DNA of 64,000 nt from positions 476,772-540,771 of the forward strand of contig BEXV01000001.1 in assembly GCA_003118195.1 (NCBI GenBank), in the 5' to 3' direction. This document shows, piece by piece, positions 52,401 through 61,293 of the stretch (position 1 is the stretch's first letter; every line of letters begins with the position of its first letter). The notes under the pieces are model-generated. The model saw only the letters and a list, made by a program, of their open reading frames with translations. It was not told the DNA's origin and did not search any database. A program made the position numbers and the translations under genes. This stretch comes from Hemicentrotus pulcherrimus (taxonomy: Eukaryota > Echinodermata > Echinoidea > Camarodonta > Strongylocentrotidae).

Positions 52401-54450
52401 ATCACAATTTCGTTTCATTGTTGTGATAGATTTGCGTCAGGACTAATCAAATCATTTTAGTATTTGAATTAACCAAATCATTATTGTTGTTATAATGTTA
52501 ATTTTGTTTTTTAATGAACACTTAACGGATGACACAAAGCCATACAGATAAGGAGTGAGCGAGTATTTCGAACTAACTCAAGGATGGCTACTCTTTGATA
52601 AATTTACTCACTTTAAAAATCACATATTTGACCAGCTCACACTTGCTTTCATCAAAGTCATCAGTGATTTCGTTAGACGTTTTATTCACATCGACGCTGT
52701 GAAGAAAAATGAAGAGAAAGAAAGATAAAAGGCAGAGACAGAATGCGACATAGAAGAAAACGTAGGATGGAGAGAGAGATTTATTGCTAATTTGAAAAAA
52801 AAATCTTTCAAAATTAGGAATATATAGCAATAATATACCAATAGGGAGAAAGTAGAAATTGTTTATCATTTCCCTCAAACCTTCGACATTATTTTCAACA
52901 CGCATTAAAACAAAATCAAGACAAGTCTGCAAATCACATGTTTTAAAACAGATAGCTACATCTCATACGACTGATAATTTGAGCTGAGACTAACAGGGCC
53001 ATAGATTTGAAGTAATCATGTGTAACTAGAATAGTAATCTAGTTGAACAAGATTACAAGGTGAATGTTCGCACACAGAATACTAGATTCAATTTCTTAAT
53101 GTACTTGCAATGATAGCATATTCTTATCTATTTCTTTTTATTCTATTGATTAATTATTGATTTATTGATTGATTGATGTTTATTCATTTTGACTGGAAAT
53201 GTTACCTTAAATGGAGAGGGGACGAATTATGGAGCGAGCTAATCCACACCTACTATATAGAAAGAAACAGATCAGGAGAATTCTACAGATCAACCAAGCA
53301 CCACTCGCTAATATCCCTCGTAAAGCATGTACAAGAGTCATAATTATATAATTATATGCCTACTGCGCTCCAAAATATTGAAAGTTGTAGATCAACTTCC
53401 ATTCTGTTAGCAAGGTTGACATGTGTTAATGTGTTCAAGCCATGATGGGTTATCAATTAAAAAATCACTCCTGCCAATCAACCTGCATAACACGCATTGG
53501 TTTGCAATGCAGAGTAAAAGTCACGGTCGATGTTCTGTGCCATTGTGATCCGATATGACACGATATAATTCAAAGTTTATACATGTATATGCTGCCATGC
53601 ATATCTGTTCAGCAAGGAAGTCAGTACAAAGGCATAGGCCAAAGCCCTATGTATAGGCCTATATTCTTCTCTAATACACTCGCAATTTAAATCATGATTG
53701 GATTTATCTTTATCACTAAAGGAGAAGGCGCCTTTAAAACTGTATTTCCATCCGATGATCCATTTCTCCCTTTCCTCCCATTGTTGTCTTCTCGTTTCAG
53801 AATGTAAGAATGTTTACAGGGATAAATGCATTTTAGCACTATCTGAAGAAAAAAAATTATCTGATTTTTCATATGTCTTTAATTGTATTTTTTACATTCG
53901 ATTGGGGAAAAATGTTAAATATGAAAATATAAAATATAGCACGTATACCGCTGAAGAATAGCAACGTTTGAGATATATCAACGCAATCTGAATCATATAA
54001 CTACATAGACCATAAATCATTGAAACAGTTGCCATATTATTTCAAGCAATAACTGGGCTACCTCAATACTATTCACGTTTGAGTGTGAGTCAAATCATCA
54101 CGAGCCATGAATAATACAGGAATGATCATATACCAAAATTGTATTTATTGAACCATCCACCACAAAAATGGGCAGGAAAAATCAAAATCAAAACCTGGGT
54201 GATTTAATAAGATTAGTAGCTATTGTCGTTTACTGCGGTGGCATATCTGAATCATAACCTAACTGTTTGCGACTATGGAATTATCATTGCATGAAATAAA
54301 AACCGGAATTCACACTACGATAGGCTGACACTTTTAACCAAAATATAACATGTTTACATATTTCTTTTCATTTATTTTTCCATTTTCAGAACTAATATTA
54401 CATAGTATCAAAAACAAATAAGGACAAAAAACAGGAACAACTTACCTCAT
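31209..54450 (-). CDS. PARP4: PARP4 / vault PARP, complete 28-exon gene
   Basis: Mono-ADP-ribosyltransferase of vault ribonucleoprotein particles in other animals. Exons, 5' to 3': 54446-54450, 52612-52696, 51840-51998, 51349-51510, 49794-49931, 49062-49244, 48087-48250, 47305-47442, 46754-46852, 45518-45701, 44889-45072, 44288-44418, 43558-43776, 42851-43062, 42305-42386, 41639-41779, 40989-41175, 40245-40512, 38446-38545, 37860-38048, 37033-37113, 36565-36747, 36071-36193, 35297-35446, 34591-34733, 32724-34020, 32176-32308, 31209-31516 (stop included). All phases match and the sum is 5448 nt (1815 aa; human is about 1724). Order: helical domain 138-298, ART catalytic 299-465, VIT about 517-660, vWA about 782-945, TPR-like 1140-1236, repeats 1375-1603, C-terminal vault region about 1655-1815. 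There is no BRCT domain. Least certain are exon 1 and the junctions at 36071 and 35446. Confidence 0.95.
32724..34020 (-). CDS. PARP4: PARP4 exon 26: acidic linker and tandem SPVML repeats
   Basis: A 1297-base exon, residues 1237-1669, predicted disordered. After an acidic stretch come two nearly identical 64-residue units (33608-33417 and 33416-33225). Each contains ESDVMELRAASPVML, then ESPVMLQ, then ESPVQMV and AQRSYATA. A diverged third array (down to about 32925) has PSPVML, QSPVML and ESPVPM. Ten SPV tripeptides in all are potential proline-directed kinase sites. The exon ends with EEQRIETMRRLLKIS. ORFs on the opposite strand here are shadows of the repeats. Confidence 0.92.
34591..35446 (-). 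CDS. PARP4: PARP4 exons 24-25: TPR-like helical insertion
   Basis: Residues 1140-1236, rich in amphipathic helix. AEHQYKQAMNLATKSF...HPAIKKACLALAQFH resembles kinesin-light-chain-type TPR units (A-x-x-x-Y-x-x-A, then 'HP'), followed by a second helix pair with LANDVLNDYMQES. Vertebrate PARP4 has no such segment here as far as I know. It is in phase with the exons on both sides. Confidence 0.75.
35800..36050 (+). mobile_element. LINE 3' tail with AGCGC motif
   Basis: Short frame FALKTYLFNFLF, then an ATT/TAG-rich region and AAAGCGCTAGAGACTTCTGTGG...AGTGCTTTATAAGTAACG with an ATT tail. It is the same 3' end type as at 16093-16150. It sits in the intron between PARP4 exons 23 and 24. Confidence 0.55.
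36071..38048 (-). CDS. PARP4: PARP4 exons 20-23: post-vWA region
   Basis: Residues 948-1139: IKVNWISSE, SLFTGSRLVLYAMG, LHRLATRGIVRDWE, VSPLTSFIAVEERDE and SLTAILEDLW. They follow the conserved post-vWA beta-sandwich/helix region of PARP4 and inter-alpha-trypsin-like proteins. The exon 20 donor (GTGCGG) and exon 23 donor (GTATAC) are weak but give the only phase-consistent joins I found. Confidence 0.9.
37141..37200. repeat. (AAT)n microsatellite in PARP4 intron
   Basis: About 17 AAT units next to a tRNA-type SINE. Confidence 0.9.
37200..37510 (-). mobile_element. tRNA-derived SINE
   Basis: On the minus strand a B-box GGTTCGAGTCCC (37443-37432) is followed by GGCGCGGCACTTTGTCCTTTGGCAAGACATTAAT. 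Related tails GCGGCAC(T/C)CATGCCCTTTG occur near 49535 and GTGCCCTTTGGTAATGCATTAA near 41930. It also contains a duplicated 'GGGTACCCATTTACCGTA' and a TATAGCGCATTTCAC end. Confidence 0.65.
38318..38362. repeat. (GT)n-rich tract
   Basis: Imperfect GTGTGTGCGTG repeat next to PARP4 exon 19. Confidence 0.8.
38446..41779 (-). CDS. PARP4: PARP4 exons 16-19: vWA domain with full MIDAS
   Basis: Residues 716-947. The metal-ion-dependent adhesion site is complete: D787-x-S789-x-S791 (LDRSTSM), T858 (RGATEVW) and D886 (LISDGHV). Also seen are PRIWREKL, YNLVVFGNG, NRLFTFGV, NRHVLRTLADTGGGAYEQFD and SKSTWEAK. The intron between exons 16 and 17 uses a GC donor. Intron 18 holds the CAC satellite. Confidence 0.96.
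38886..40205. repeat. CAC-rich minisatellite/satellite in PARP4 intron 18
   Basis: About 1.3 kb of CACCACA/TCACACC sequence. Its left half (38911-39375) has a higher-order pattern: the landmark CAATTCACAAC recurs at 38935, 38965, 39013, 39061, 39091, 39141, 39189, 39219, 39269, 39302 and 39350 (steps of about 30 and 48-50). The right half is a looser CATCACACCA array. The long threonine/histidine-rich ORFs here are translations of this DNA. Confidence 0.95.
41868..42010 (+). mobile_element. Degenerate tRNA-type SINE
   Basis: GTTAAGTGGTAAAGCAGTAGCC resembles a decayed A-box region and AATTCGATGC a decayed B box. They are followed by the shared GTGCCCTTTGGTAATGCATTAA tail and CCCTTGGAGAGGACTCAAAG. 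It lies in PARP4 intron 15. Confidence 0.5.
42305..44418 (-). CDS. PARP4: PARP4 exons 12-15: VIT domain and linker
   Basis: Residues 501-715. VIT (vault inter-alpha-trypsin) domain with VHVRASIIDLAAE, TRYVFPLDERAAVCGFDAYI, GKHVIG, EGHGAYLMEEE, ITVGNLPPGS and VRYVTEL, followed by a beta-rich linker with FMAKVVMPSKI. In animals this module pairs with a vWA domain, as it does here. Confidence 0.96.
43433..43463. repeat. (CT)n microsatellite in PARP4 intron
   Basis: About 14 CT units. Confidence 0.9.
44889..47442 (-). CDS. PARP4: PARP4 exons 8-11: ART catalytic domain
   Basis: Residues 299-500. The H-Y-E triad of polymer/mono-ADP-ribosylating PARPs is present: H332 in LLFHAS, Y372 in GSGIYF, E442 in DDEYVVY. 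Other landmarks are GILSRGILLPKIVVE, DAGMLGSGIYFGD, KYSAPG, VALGK, PDGFNSVHGV and the C-terminal YLVEFKL strand. HAS replaces the usual HG(S/T), and GD follows the tyrosine strand instead of SD. Exon 11 ends in a Ser/Asp-rich acidic linker (residues about 466-500). Confidence 0.96.
46290..46400. repeat. Short tandem pair related to 28108
   Basis: Two units of about 50 bases share CGGCCCGT(A)TT...TTACACACTG(G/A)AGATAGGGG(A/G)TGCT. The reverse complement TGTGTAAAGTCAATACGGG also appears at 28110-28128, so this is an interspersed repeat. Confidence 0.5.
48087..49931 (-). CDS. PARP4: PARP4 exons 5-7: PARP helical (regulatory) domain
   Basis: Residues 138-298. Motifs include SSEVARLADNLWKESMGEL, KVEKAESVLLQIK, LSEQFHELIPYK, VKQDLCQLIQDVINVNEA and YRAMRCYIESL. 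They align in order with the PARP4 alpha-helical domain that packs on the catalytic fold. The exon 4/5 junction flanks the 924 N gap, but both sides are phase 0 and the protein reads through without an obvious missing segment. Confidence 0.94.
49520..49605 (+). mobile_element. SINE fragment
   Basis: GCGGTTTGAGTTCCAGCCGCGGCAC followed by TCATGCCCTTTGACAAGACATAA. It shares its layout with the SINE at 37200-37510. Confidence 0.5.
50096..51019. other. Assembly gap in PARP4 intron 4
   Basis: 924 N between exons 4 and 5. ORFs spanning it are artefacts. Confidence 0.99.
51349..54450 (-). CDS. PARP4: PARP4 exons 1-4: N-terminus without BRCT
   Basis: Exon 1 (54446-54450) supplies only ATG AG before a strong donor GTAAGT. 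AG joins C of exon 2 to give MSVDVNKTSNE. An in-frame TAG at 54567-54565 with no intervening ATG supports this start. Exons 2-4 encode residues 2-137: acidic DDFDESK, IELHTTLKIILVL, SPYKYRVYTHQGSV, SYLAKTGPEALKIFQEQ. This matches the stretch that follows the BRCT domain in vertebrate PARP4 (a WGR-like position). If an upstream 5' exon exists, it was not found. Confidence 0.82.
51550..51582. repeat. (GA)n microsatellite in PARP4 intron
   Basis: AGAGAG run followed by a poly-G patch. Confidence 0.9.
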
Positions 54451-56803
54451 TGTTTTGATGTGAGCTACCAAGAATAAAATTTGTTTACCAAAAAATAAAA
54501 TCAGATTTGATCCTGATTTTGAGCACAATCCAAACGCGTAGGTCCGGTACCAATTCTGATGCGACTATATTAAACCAGACCCAGTTTATCGTTCCATCAA
54601 ATAATTCATAAAGCTCCATGTATGCACAAACTTGCTCAAGCTATTCTCTAGCTGTCACTGTCATTCAAAGTCCTACCAGGAAACTAACATTCCCTGGTCC
54701 TACATCGCTTTTCTTATAGTCAGGAAGTTTTCCTGTTGTGTTTACCCATGCGTGTAACTGAATCGTTAATTAGCATATCAACTTGAAAACGGATGTTTGT
54801 CATTAACACTGTGCATGTGCGTGTCTGCGTGGGTACGAGTGTGCGTGTGTGTGCGTGTGTGCGTACGTGTGTTAACTATAATTGTCAACAACAACAATAT
54901 CTTATTAAAAAACAAATGATTTTTTGATGAGGATTTGTTTAAATGCAATATAATTTCAGTTCAAGATATTTTTGCTGAAAATGGCATGCGTTCAATATCT
55001 CATGTTCAACATTCAGGGTTAAAATGAAACAAACTTGTTGATGTATGGAACATTGGGGAAGCTATCTTGAGAAGCGGAAAAAAGATAACTGGAGTTTAGT
55101 GGATGTATAAGAATGTGAAATTTTAATGCAGTTTAACTGCGAAGCTCCACAGGGTTTTATTATCGAGGAAAGTTTATGAATATTTCATAAAGAAGTTACA
55201 AAATGTATTTGTTTTGAAGATTCATGACGGACGGGGATTTTTCGATTTTTCAAATGAGGTATATAGGGAGATATTTAGTAGGCCTAGAAAAGTTACCAGG
55301 AGAAATTTGATATAAACTGATCCATGGAGAACAGTCTTAATAAGACTCTTATTGAGATTCGGCTTTGTTGAAGATAACAATTTGTAAGCCAAAGAATTGT
55401 TTACACTTGTTCTGGGGAAAGTATACATGATCAAAGGTTATGACAGAATGTAAAAGCTAAGAATGAGCTAAGGGAATTGAGGTCTTTCGATTGATGGATG
55501 ATTCCCCACGAATAAAGATATTTAATGTAATTATTTTTGCGATAAAATATTGGATATAAAGATGCAGGTGAAATTCCGTGACTTTTTGTCATTTGGGCGA
55601 TTTTCAAAAAGAACTGTTGGAATTTAGGGAATTAGACAAGAATTTCCCAGGGAGGGCAGGTAAATTAGCTTCACGTGCATTTACAGAAGTTGGAACGAGT
55701 GAAGTTTTAATGAACTTTTAATACTAAGTTTTAATACTGAACTTTTAATTTAAGTTACCACTTATAAATTATTTCCACTGTATATATAATTATATGAAAA
55801 ATTTGGAATACAAATGTTTACTTGAAACTGCATGCAGTTCCAATCTGGGAATCTGAACATCCGATTCAGCAGGAAGTATGGCCCTTTCCACACAAGCTTT
55901 AAATGCTTATTGTCTGATAGAGATAACGAAAGTCAATATAGCACTGCAGATTTAAGCAGATCATTTACCAAGTATAATACCTGCAAATCATGCTAACAAT
56001 GCAGAATATAACCTTGACATCTCTATGGGAATCTGGACTCGATTTTATGTGGTCGTTCATCCAAATAATATAATTTTCCCTTGCACGATATCCGGCTATA
56101 CTTTCACGTTTCAAGGCAGATTTAAAAAGGTATAATGTTACTTACACGCATATAATTCCCAGCAATGTACTTCACTTTCCAAGTTAAAGTTAATGCTTTG
56201 TTGATTATTCATGCTCATAGTATTTGGTTCAATTTACTTTATCATAACTCATCCCTTTTAAACATTGTATTTGTGTTTTGACGTTGACGTACGTTATCTC
56301 TCTTTTTACACAAAAAAGAGGAGGGGGTAGTCATTGAGATTGTGTTCGTATTATTAATGGAGTCCCTTGATTTTGCACGGATTAAGTAACGTATTCAAAC
56401 TTTGCATCTACAAAAAAAATATAATACATGCATGGGGGATATTATAAATAATATTTGTGACTAAAAATATATATCTTTGTATTAATGATCTATAAGTTTG
56501 TGGTTTTTTCATACGCTATGAATGTTTGTGTTTACCTCCAATATTAGTTGATGCCGTTTTTGTCAATATAATCCTAATGATTACTCTCAAACCACATTAG
56601 CCCACGGTATTCTATTGCTCGTAAACTGTGCTATTCTTTTTCTGGTAAAAAAGAGGACAAGAATTATCAACAAAAAAAAAAAAAAATTATGGTGAAAGAA
56701 AACAAATCAAAATTCGCAACCAAACCACGATTAGTGAGAATGTATACTTTGTTCTTTTAAAATAATTAATTTCAATTACAGCAATAACCCGCTTACATTT
56801 AAC

Positions 56804-56875
56804 CCCTCTCTCTCTCTCTCTTTCTCTCTCTCTTTACCTACCCGTCCCTCCCTCTCTACCTCCCTCCCTTATCCC
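56804..56875. repeat. (CT)n / CCCT-rich microsatellite
   Basis: CT repeat grading into CCCTCCCT. Confidence 0.9.
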
Positions 56876-57829
56876 TGAAGTAGTTTATAATCAGGATTAA
56901 TTTATAACTGTATATAAATTTAGCAATATACCAAACCAGTACAAATCTGTTATTCGGATCCCCCACCAATCTCGGCATTGTTTTATACTCATTTTTTTTA
57001 GCATATAGTAGGAAGCTATTGCCGTTTACATGAAGGACTAGTGATATTTGGCCTGACAACGTTACTTATAATATACATCAAAGAGAGCCTGGCACGAAAA
57101 ATTACTAATAAGCGATATACTACTTGGTTTCGAAGATCTGTAATTGACCTCGTTAACTTTTGCGATACCAGGAGAAACATAAGTAACTAAACACCAGAGG
57201 TCACCGTTTATTCCTGATGACAATGATAAATGACATCTTGTCAATATTTAGGTGACCTTATTCGCTTCTCTGTCTTTTATTCAGAATATAGACCTTGATT
57301 AAAAAAATGAGTAAAAGGTGACCTGGAAAAATAGTTTATAACGTACACGTATGTATATGGACTTTTTTGTGAAAACGGATAAAACTGATCTTGAAGAGGT
57401 TATTTGTGTTTTGTTTTCAACACAATATCTTAAGAAGCATTTTCCAACTAGCAAATAATATGTTTGAATTTTCATTTCAAATTATAAATGATTAAACATA
57501 AAAACTGAATAAACGAAAAACGAATGAAGCAAAAACAGGTAAAATAACAAATTACGTGGATAAATATAAAAGCTTGAATAAGTAACTACTACTAATAATA
57601 ATGATAATACATTATATATATAAAGCGCTTAATACAATGTTTCTAAGCTCAAAAAAGGAGGAAAGGAAAAGAAAGTAAAAGTGAGAGATACTAAAGAAAT
57701 ATCTTGAATATTGAATTACAAGTAAACGGCAAAGAAGAATATGAGAAAGCCTATATAAAAAATAGTACATGTACATACCAACAGGGTAAGGGGAGAGAAA
57801 AAGAAAGAAGACAAGAAGAGATAGGAATA

Positions 57830-57990
57830 GCAACTACTACTACCACTACTAATACTACTATCACTACTACCAGTACCACCACTACTACCACTATCACTAC
57901 TACCAATACCACCACTACTACCGCTATCACTACTACTACCACTACTACTACTACCACCACCACCACCACCACCTCCGCTACCACTTCTAC
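57830..57990. repeat. (ACT/ACC)n trinucleotide tract
   Basis: Some 50 imperfect ACT/ACC units. The poly-threonine and poly-valine ORFs are translations of it. Confidence 0.95.
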
Positions 57991-58617
57991 TACCTTATTT
58001 GAGGAAAATAGATTCCATAGAACAATTCATAACACAACTAAAATGAATCTGTTTATCTCAAATTTGACTTTCACTACAATAGATTATCAGTTTGTTTTTG
58101 TGTTTTTTTTTTCAATGTAAATTGCATATTAATTATTTTGACGCCTTGAAAGACTCATATATTATTTTATTACATTCATTCAAACCCATGATATTCAATA
58201 GTCAGAAACACACATCCAGATATCACACAATCATTCAGTCAAGCAAAAGAAGAATGAATAGAGCTTGGCCTTCAACGGGGAATTAGAGATTATGGAGAGG
58301 AAGTAAACGATGGAAAGAGAGAAAAGGATACCTTACCTGGGTAGTACTGGAAATTTAATCATTCCAAAATAACATTCTCTCTTCAATGTTTGGTCAGAAG
58401 GAAAAACAACAAACACTCTGATTGAATCACAAAATCAATATGCTGTGTATAAACTGATAAGCAGAGAGAGCTAGGGGAGAGAGAGACAGAGAGTGAGAGA
58501 GATAGTACCCAATAAATAATAAATATCCAGGTGGAAAGAGGAAAATTGAGAGATGAATGTTGGAGACAGCAAGATCAAATCAGTTATTTTTGTCCTTCTC
58601 ATGATAACATCTCTTAA

Positions 58618-59172
58618 AGGAATAGTTGAGTTCTGTTGCAGAGGGCCGGCGCTACACTAAAAACTTCTTTTGTGAGATAATGAAAAACCGAGTGTCAAAT
58701 TTGAAAGAACATACCATTTAAATGACAAAATCATCTTTGATCAAAATCGGTTCAGAGACGGCTGAAATATCCATAAATATAACGATTTCCAATACTTGTG
58801 TATCACCACAAATATTAGATAATTTGAAAAGGCCATTGAAAAAACGAAATAGCCCCTTTAACGTCTTATTTCATCCAATGCTGATGTTGGCTTTTTTTGT
58901 TTGCATTTTCATGTTGGTTATATTACGCACTACCAGCCGGCCCATGTATTGTTATTTTTAAATAAATAACGGTCACCGTATTTTTTTTTTAAAGTGAAGC
59001 TGTATTGGTATGATCGTATTGGCTAAATTTCACACATTTTGGGGGTCTAAAATTACCTTCATAGCAATTTTAGGTTCTAAAGGGGCACTAGAAATGTCAT
59101 AGATAAGAATAAGATCTATAACCATGCACTTTGAACGCATTCGCGGTCTGAAAACAGAACTCAACTATCCCT
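58618..59172. mobile_element. TTAA-flanked MITE (555 bp)
   Basis: 20 bp inverted ends AGGAATAGTTGAGTTCTGTT (58618-58637) and AACAGAACTCAACTATCCCT (59153-59172) have one mismatch. Each is flanked by TTAA (58614-58617 and 59173-59176). Kolobok/piggyBac-type, non-autonomous. The ends differ from those of the element at 24817. Confidence 0.85.
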
Positions 59173-59705
59173 TTAATGAATGTTTTTTAATTTTGTTTCT
59201 TCTATTTCACAATAATACGACAACGTTTTCGTCTTCAGATGATATTTTAGCTCATGACACCATTCACTTTCACCTTCTATATCTGATATACATGTTAATT
59301 GACACTTCCATATTTCATTCACAGTGAATACAGAAATGTAGAACATTAAAAAGTCATCTAAGCCCAAGTATAGGTATAATTATGTTTAATTTCTCAAAAA
59401 ATAACATTCTCTGTTCAATGATAAGAATGGGATACAAGTAATACAAATATCTTCATTATTTTAAACACAAAAGCACTTTGTGCATGTACATACAATTATC
59501 TCTCTATACAGTAGGCTTGCGGGTGCACCATGTGAGAGAGAGGGAGGATTGAGGAGTCCTTAAAGGGACTCTCGGTAATCTTTCTTGAGGGTTTGTAGTC
59601 CTGAAAAGGACTGTTTGGTATACTTGAAAAAGACTATTGGTTATCTTTCTTAGCTTATGGTTATAATGAAAACTATAGCGCTTGGAGAGGACAAGCGGCA
59701 GGAGT

Positions 59706-59748
59706 GGCTCGACGTTTCAAATAGGTTGACTATCCGTCGTCAGGAGTC
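59706..59748 (-). ncRNA. Fossil hammerhead-ribozyme-like motif
   Basis: The minus strand reads GACTC-CTGACGA-(stem CGGATAG/CTATTT)-GAAA-CGTC-GAGCC. CTGANGA and GAAA are the conserved hammerhead core. The flanking GACTC and GAGCC can form helix I with one mismatch, and C-GTC gives the minimal helix III and cleavage-site order known from Penelope-like elements. Stem II is imperfect near the core, so activity is doubtful. Confidence 0.45.
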
Positions 59749-61293
59749 AAAAACTAATTAACTAATCATCTTTCTACGTGTAAACGTTACAAAAACGGAC
59801 GCATACATATAACTGCAATCCCCTATATTGTTCAAAATTAGGTTTACACTATGAAATGTTATGAAAATAATAACAATTTTTATGATAATACCGGTAACTA
59901 TTCTGGGGATATGTTTCCACTAATGCAATATATTCACATTGCACAAACAAAAATGAAGTAAAGAAAACTAAACATAAAAGACAAGAGAGGTTCTATTCTA
60001 AAGCCTCCAGACTGACCTGACCTGTAAGACTAAGACTTAATTGTTTCAGATACATGAAGCCAGCTTTCATTATACACAGCTAATATAACTTTCTTGGTGC
60101 TTACATGGTTATTCTATTTGTAGTGCCACTTATAGGTTACAGACTGTTTTTTTTATAAAGTCATATTTACGAACGAACATATATTTCCATTTCAATAACT
60201 TGAATAATATAGCTCCCAAATGAAAGTGGTAAAATGTCCTTAGTACCGGAATCAACATAATAACACTACATATACTTGATTTGCATCCATATGTTTACAA
60301 CATATTAAAATGATACTAAGTGCATATTAGTTGTTGACACTTTCCAAGGAACACATAAGATATCTCTTTTAACCAAAGCAAATATTCTGTTTGATACCAT
60401 TCTGTTTAAAATTGTAAATTAATATTTCTCATGAAGCAATGCGACCTTTACTCCTAAATGATTTCCAAGAGGGCTAAATATCAATTGTCTTTTTTGATAA
60501 TCTCCTGAAATACATGTATACCTTTTTACATGGTTGCAATAGACCAGTTCGTAGTTAGCACATGGGTCATATGACCCCAAATATCCACATATCTTTTAAA
60601 CATAGGTAAAAATACAACTTTGTGCCTTTTGGAATAATCACAGCTAAAGTCATGGAGGTGATTCTTTGTTTGTCCTCTTGAAAAGATTACTTCCACCTGT
60701 GTTCAATAGAATGCATCACTGGTTCATTCATGTATAATGATTACATAACTTTCCTGAACATGTATCCAGTATTAGTCTTAGTGGGTTTTACAATTTTGTT
60801 CAAGTGACCTAAATATGCGCATGCGCAGATCAATCCATGCATGAACAGATTGTATCTACGAATTGGTATATTATAGCTGATTGAGACAAAAACGACATTC
60901 TACACAAAGTACTAAATGCTGGAATATATACACTTTTCTTTGAATTTAATATTTATCAAATCTTTTTGAAAGAAAAATTTTGTGGTATCATAATAAGATA
61001 ACCCAAGTGTATCAAGTGAATAAAATGGTTAGGGTTTAAATATTTGGGTTTCAAATAAGTTAGAAAACATATGGAAATATATCCTTTTACACTTTAATAG
61101 GCAATTTCATAATACAGTTGTAAAGGAGATTAAAACATTTAATATTTGCATTACATAAACATAAAACATATATGGCTTTAGAAAGCCTAATAAAAAATTA
61201 TAATATCCTACCTAAGAAACTATATTTCATTAATGGACATATGTATAATACTTTGCAACTGTGTAGTGCTCTTCAGTGGTCCCATCATCAGTG

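Larger units (their letters stand above)
54451..61293. other. Intergenic region between PARP4 and COMMD4
   Basis: 6.8 kb, AT-rich. It should hold the PARP4 promoter (no strong core motif; a weak TTTAATATAG lies at about 54573-54564) and the COMMD4 3' UTR (candidate ATTAAA signal near 61096-61091). It also contains GT (54828-54872), CT (56804-56870) and ACT/ACC (57830-57985) microsatellites, an AGCGC-type repeat end (57620-57650), a MITE and a hammerhead-like relic. No BRCT-coding exon was recognised. Confidence 0.65.

Noticed and set aside
57704..58120. Poly-threonine / poly-valine ORFs
   Set aside because: Pure translation of an ACT/ACC trinucleotide repeat.
54451..61293. Search for BRCT-coding PARP4 exons among the minus-strand ORFs
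   Set aside because: None of the frames (for example 55222-55434, 56856-57059, 57062-57244) shows BRCT features such as the G-G turn or the conserved tryptophan.
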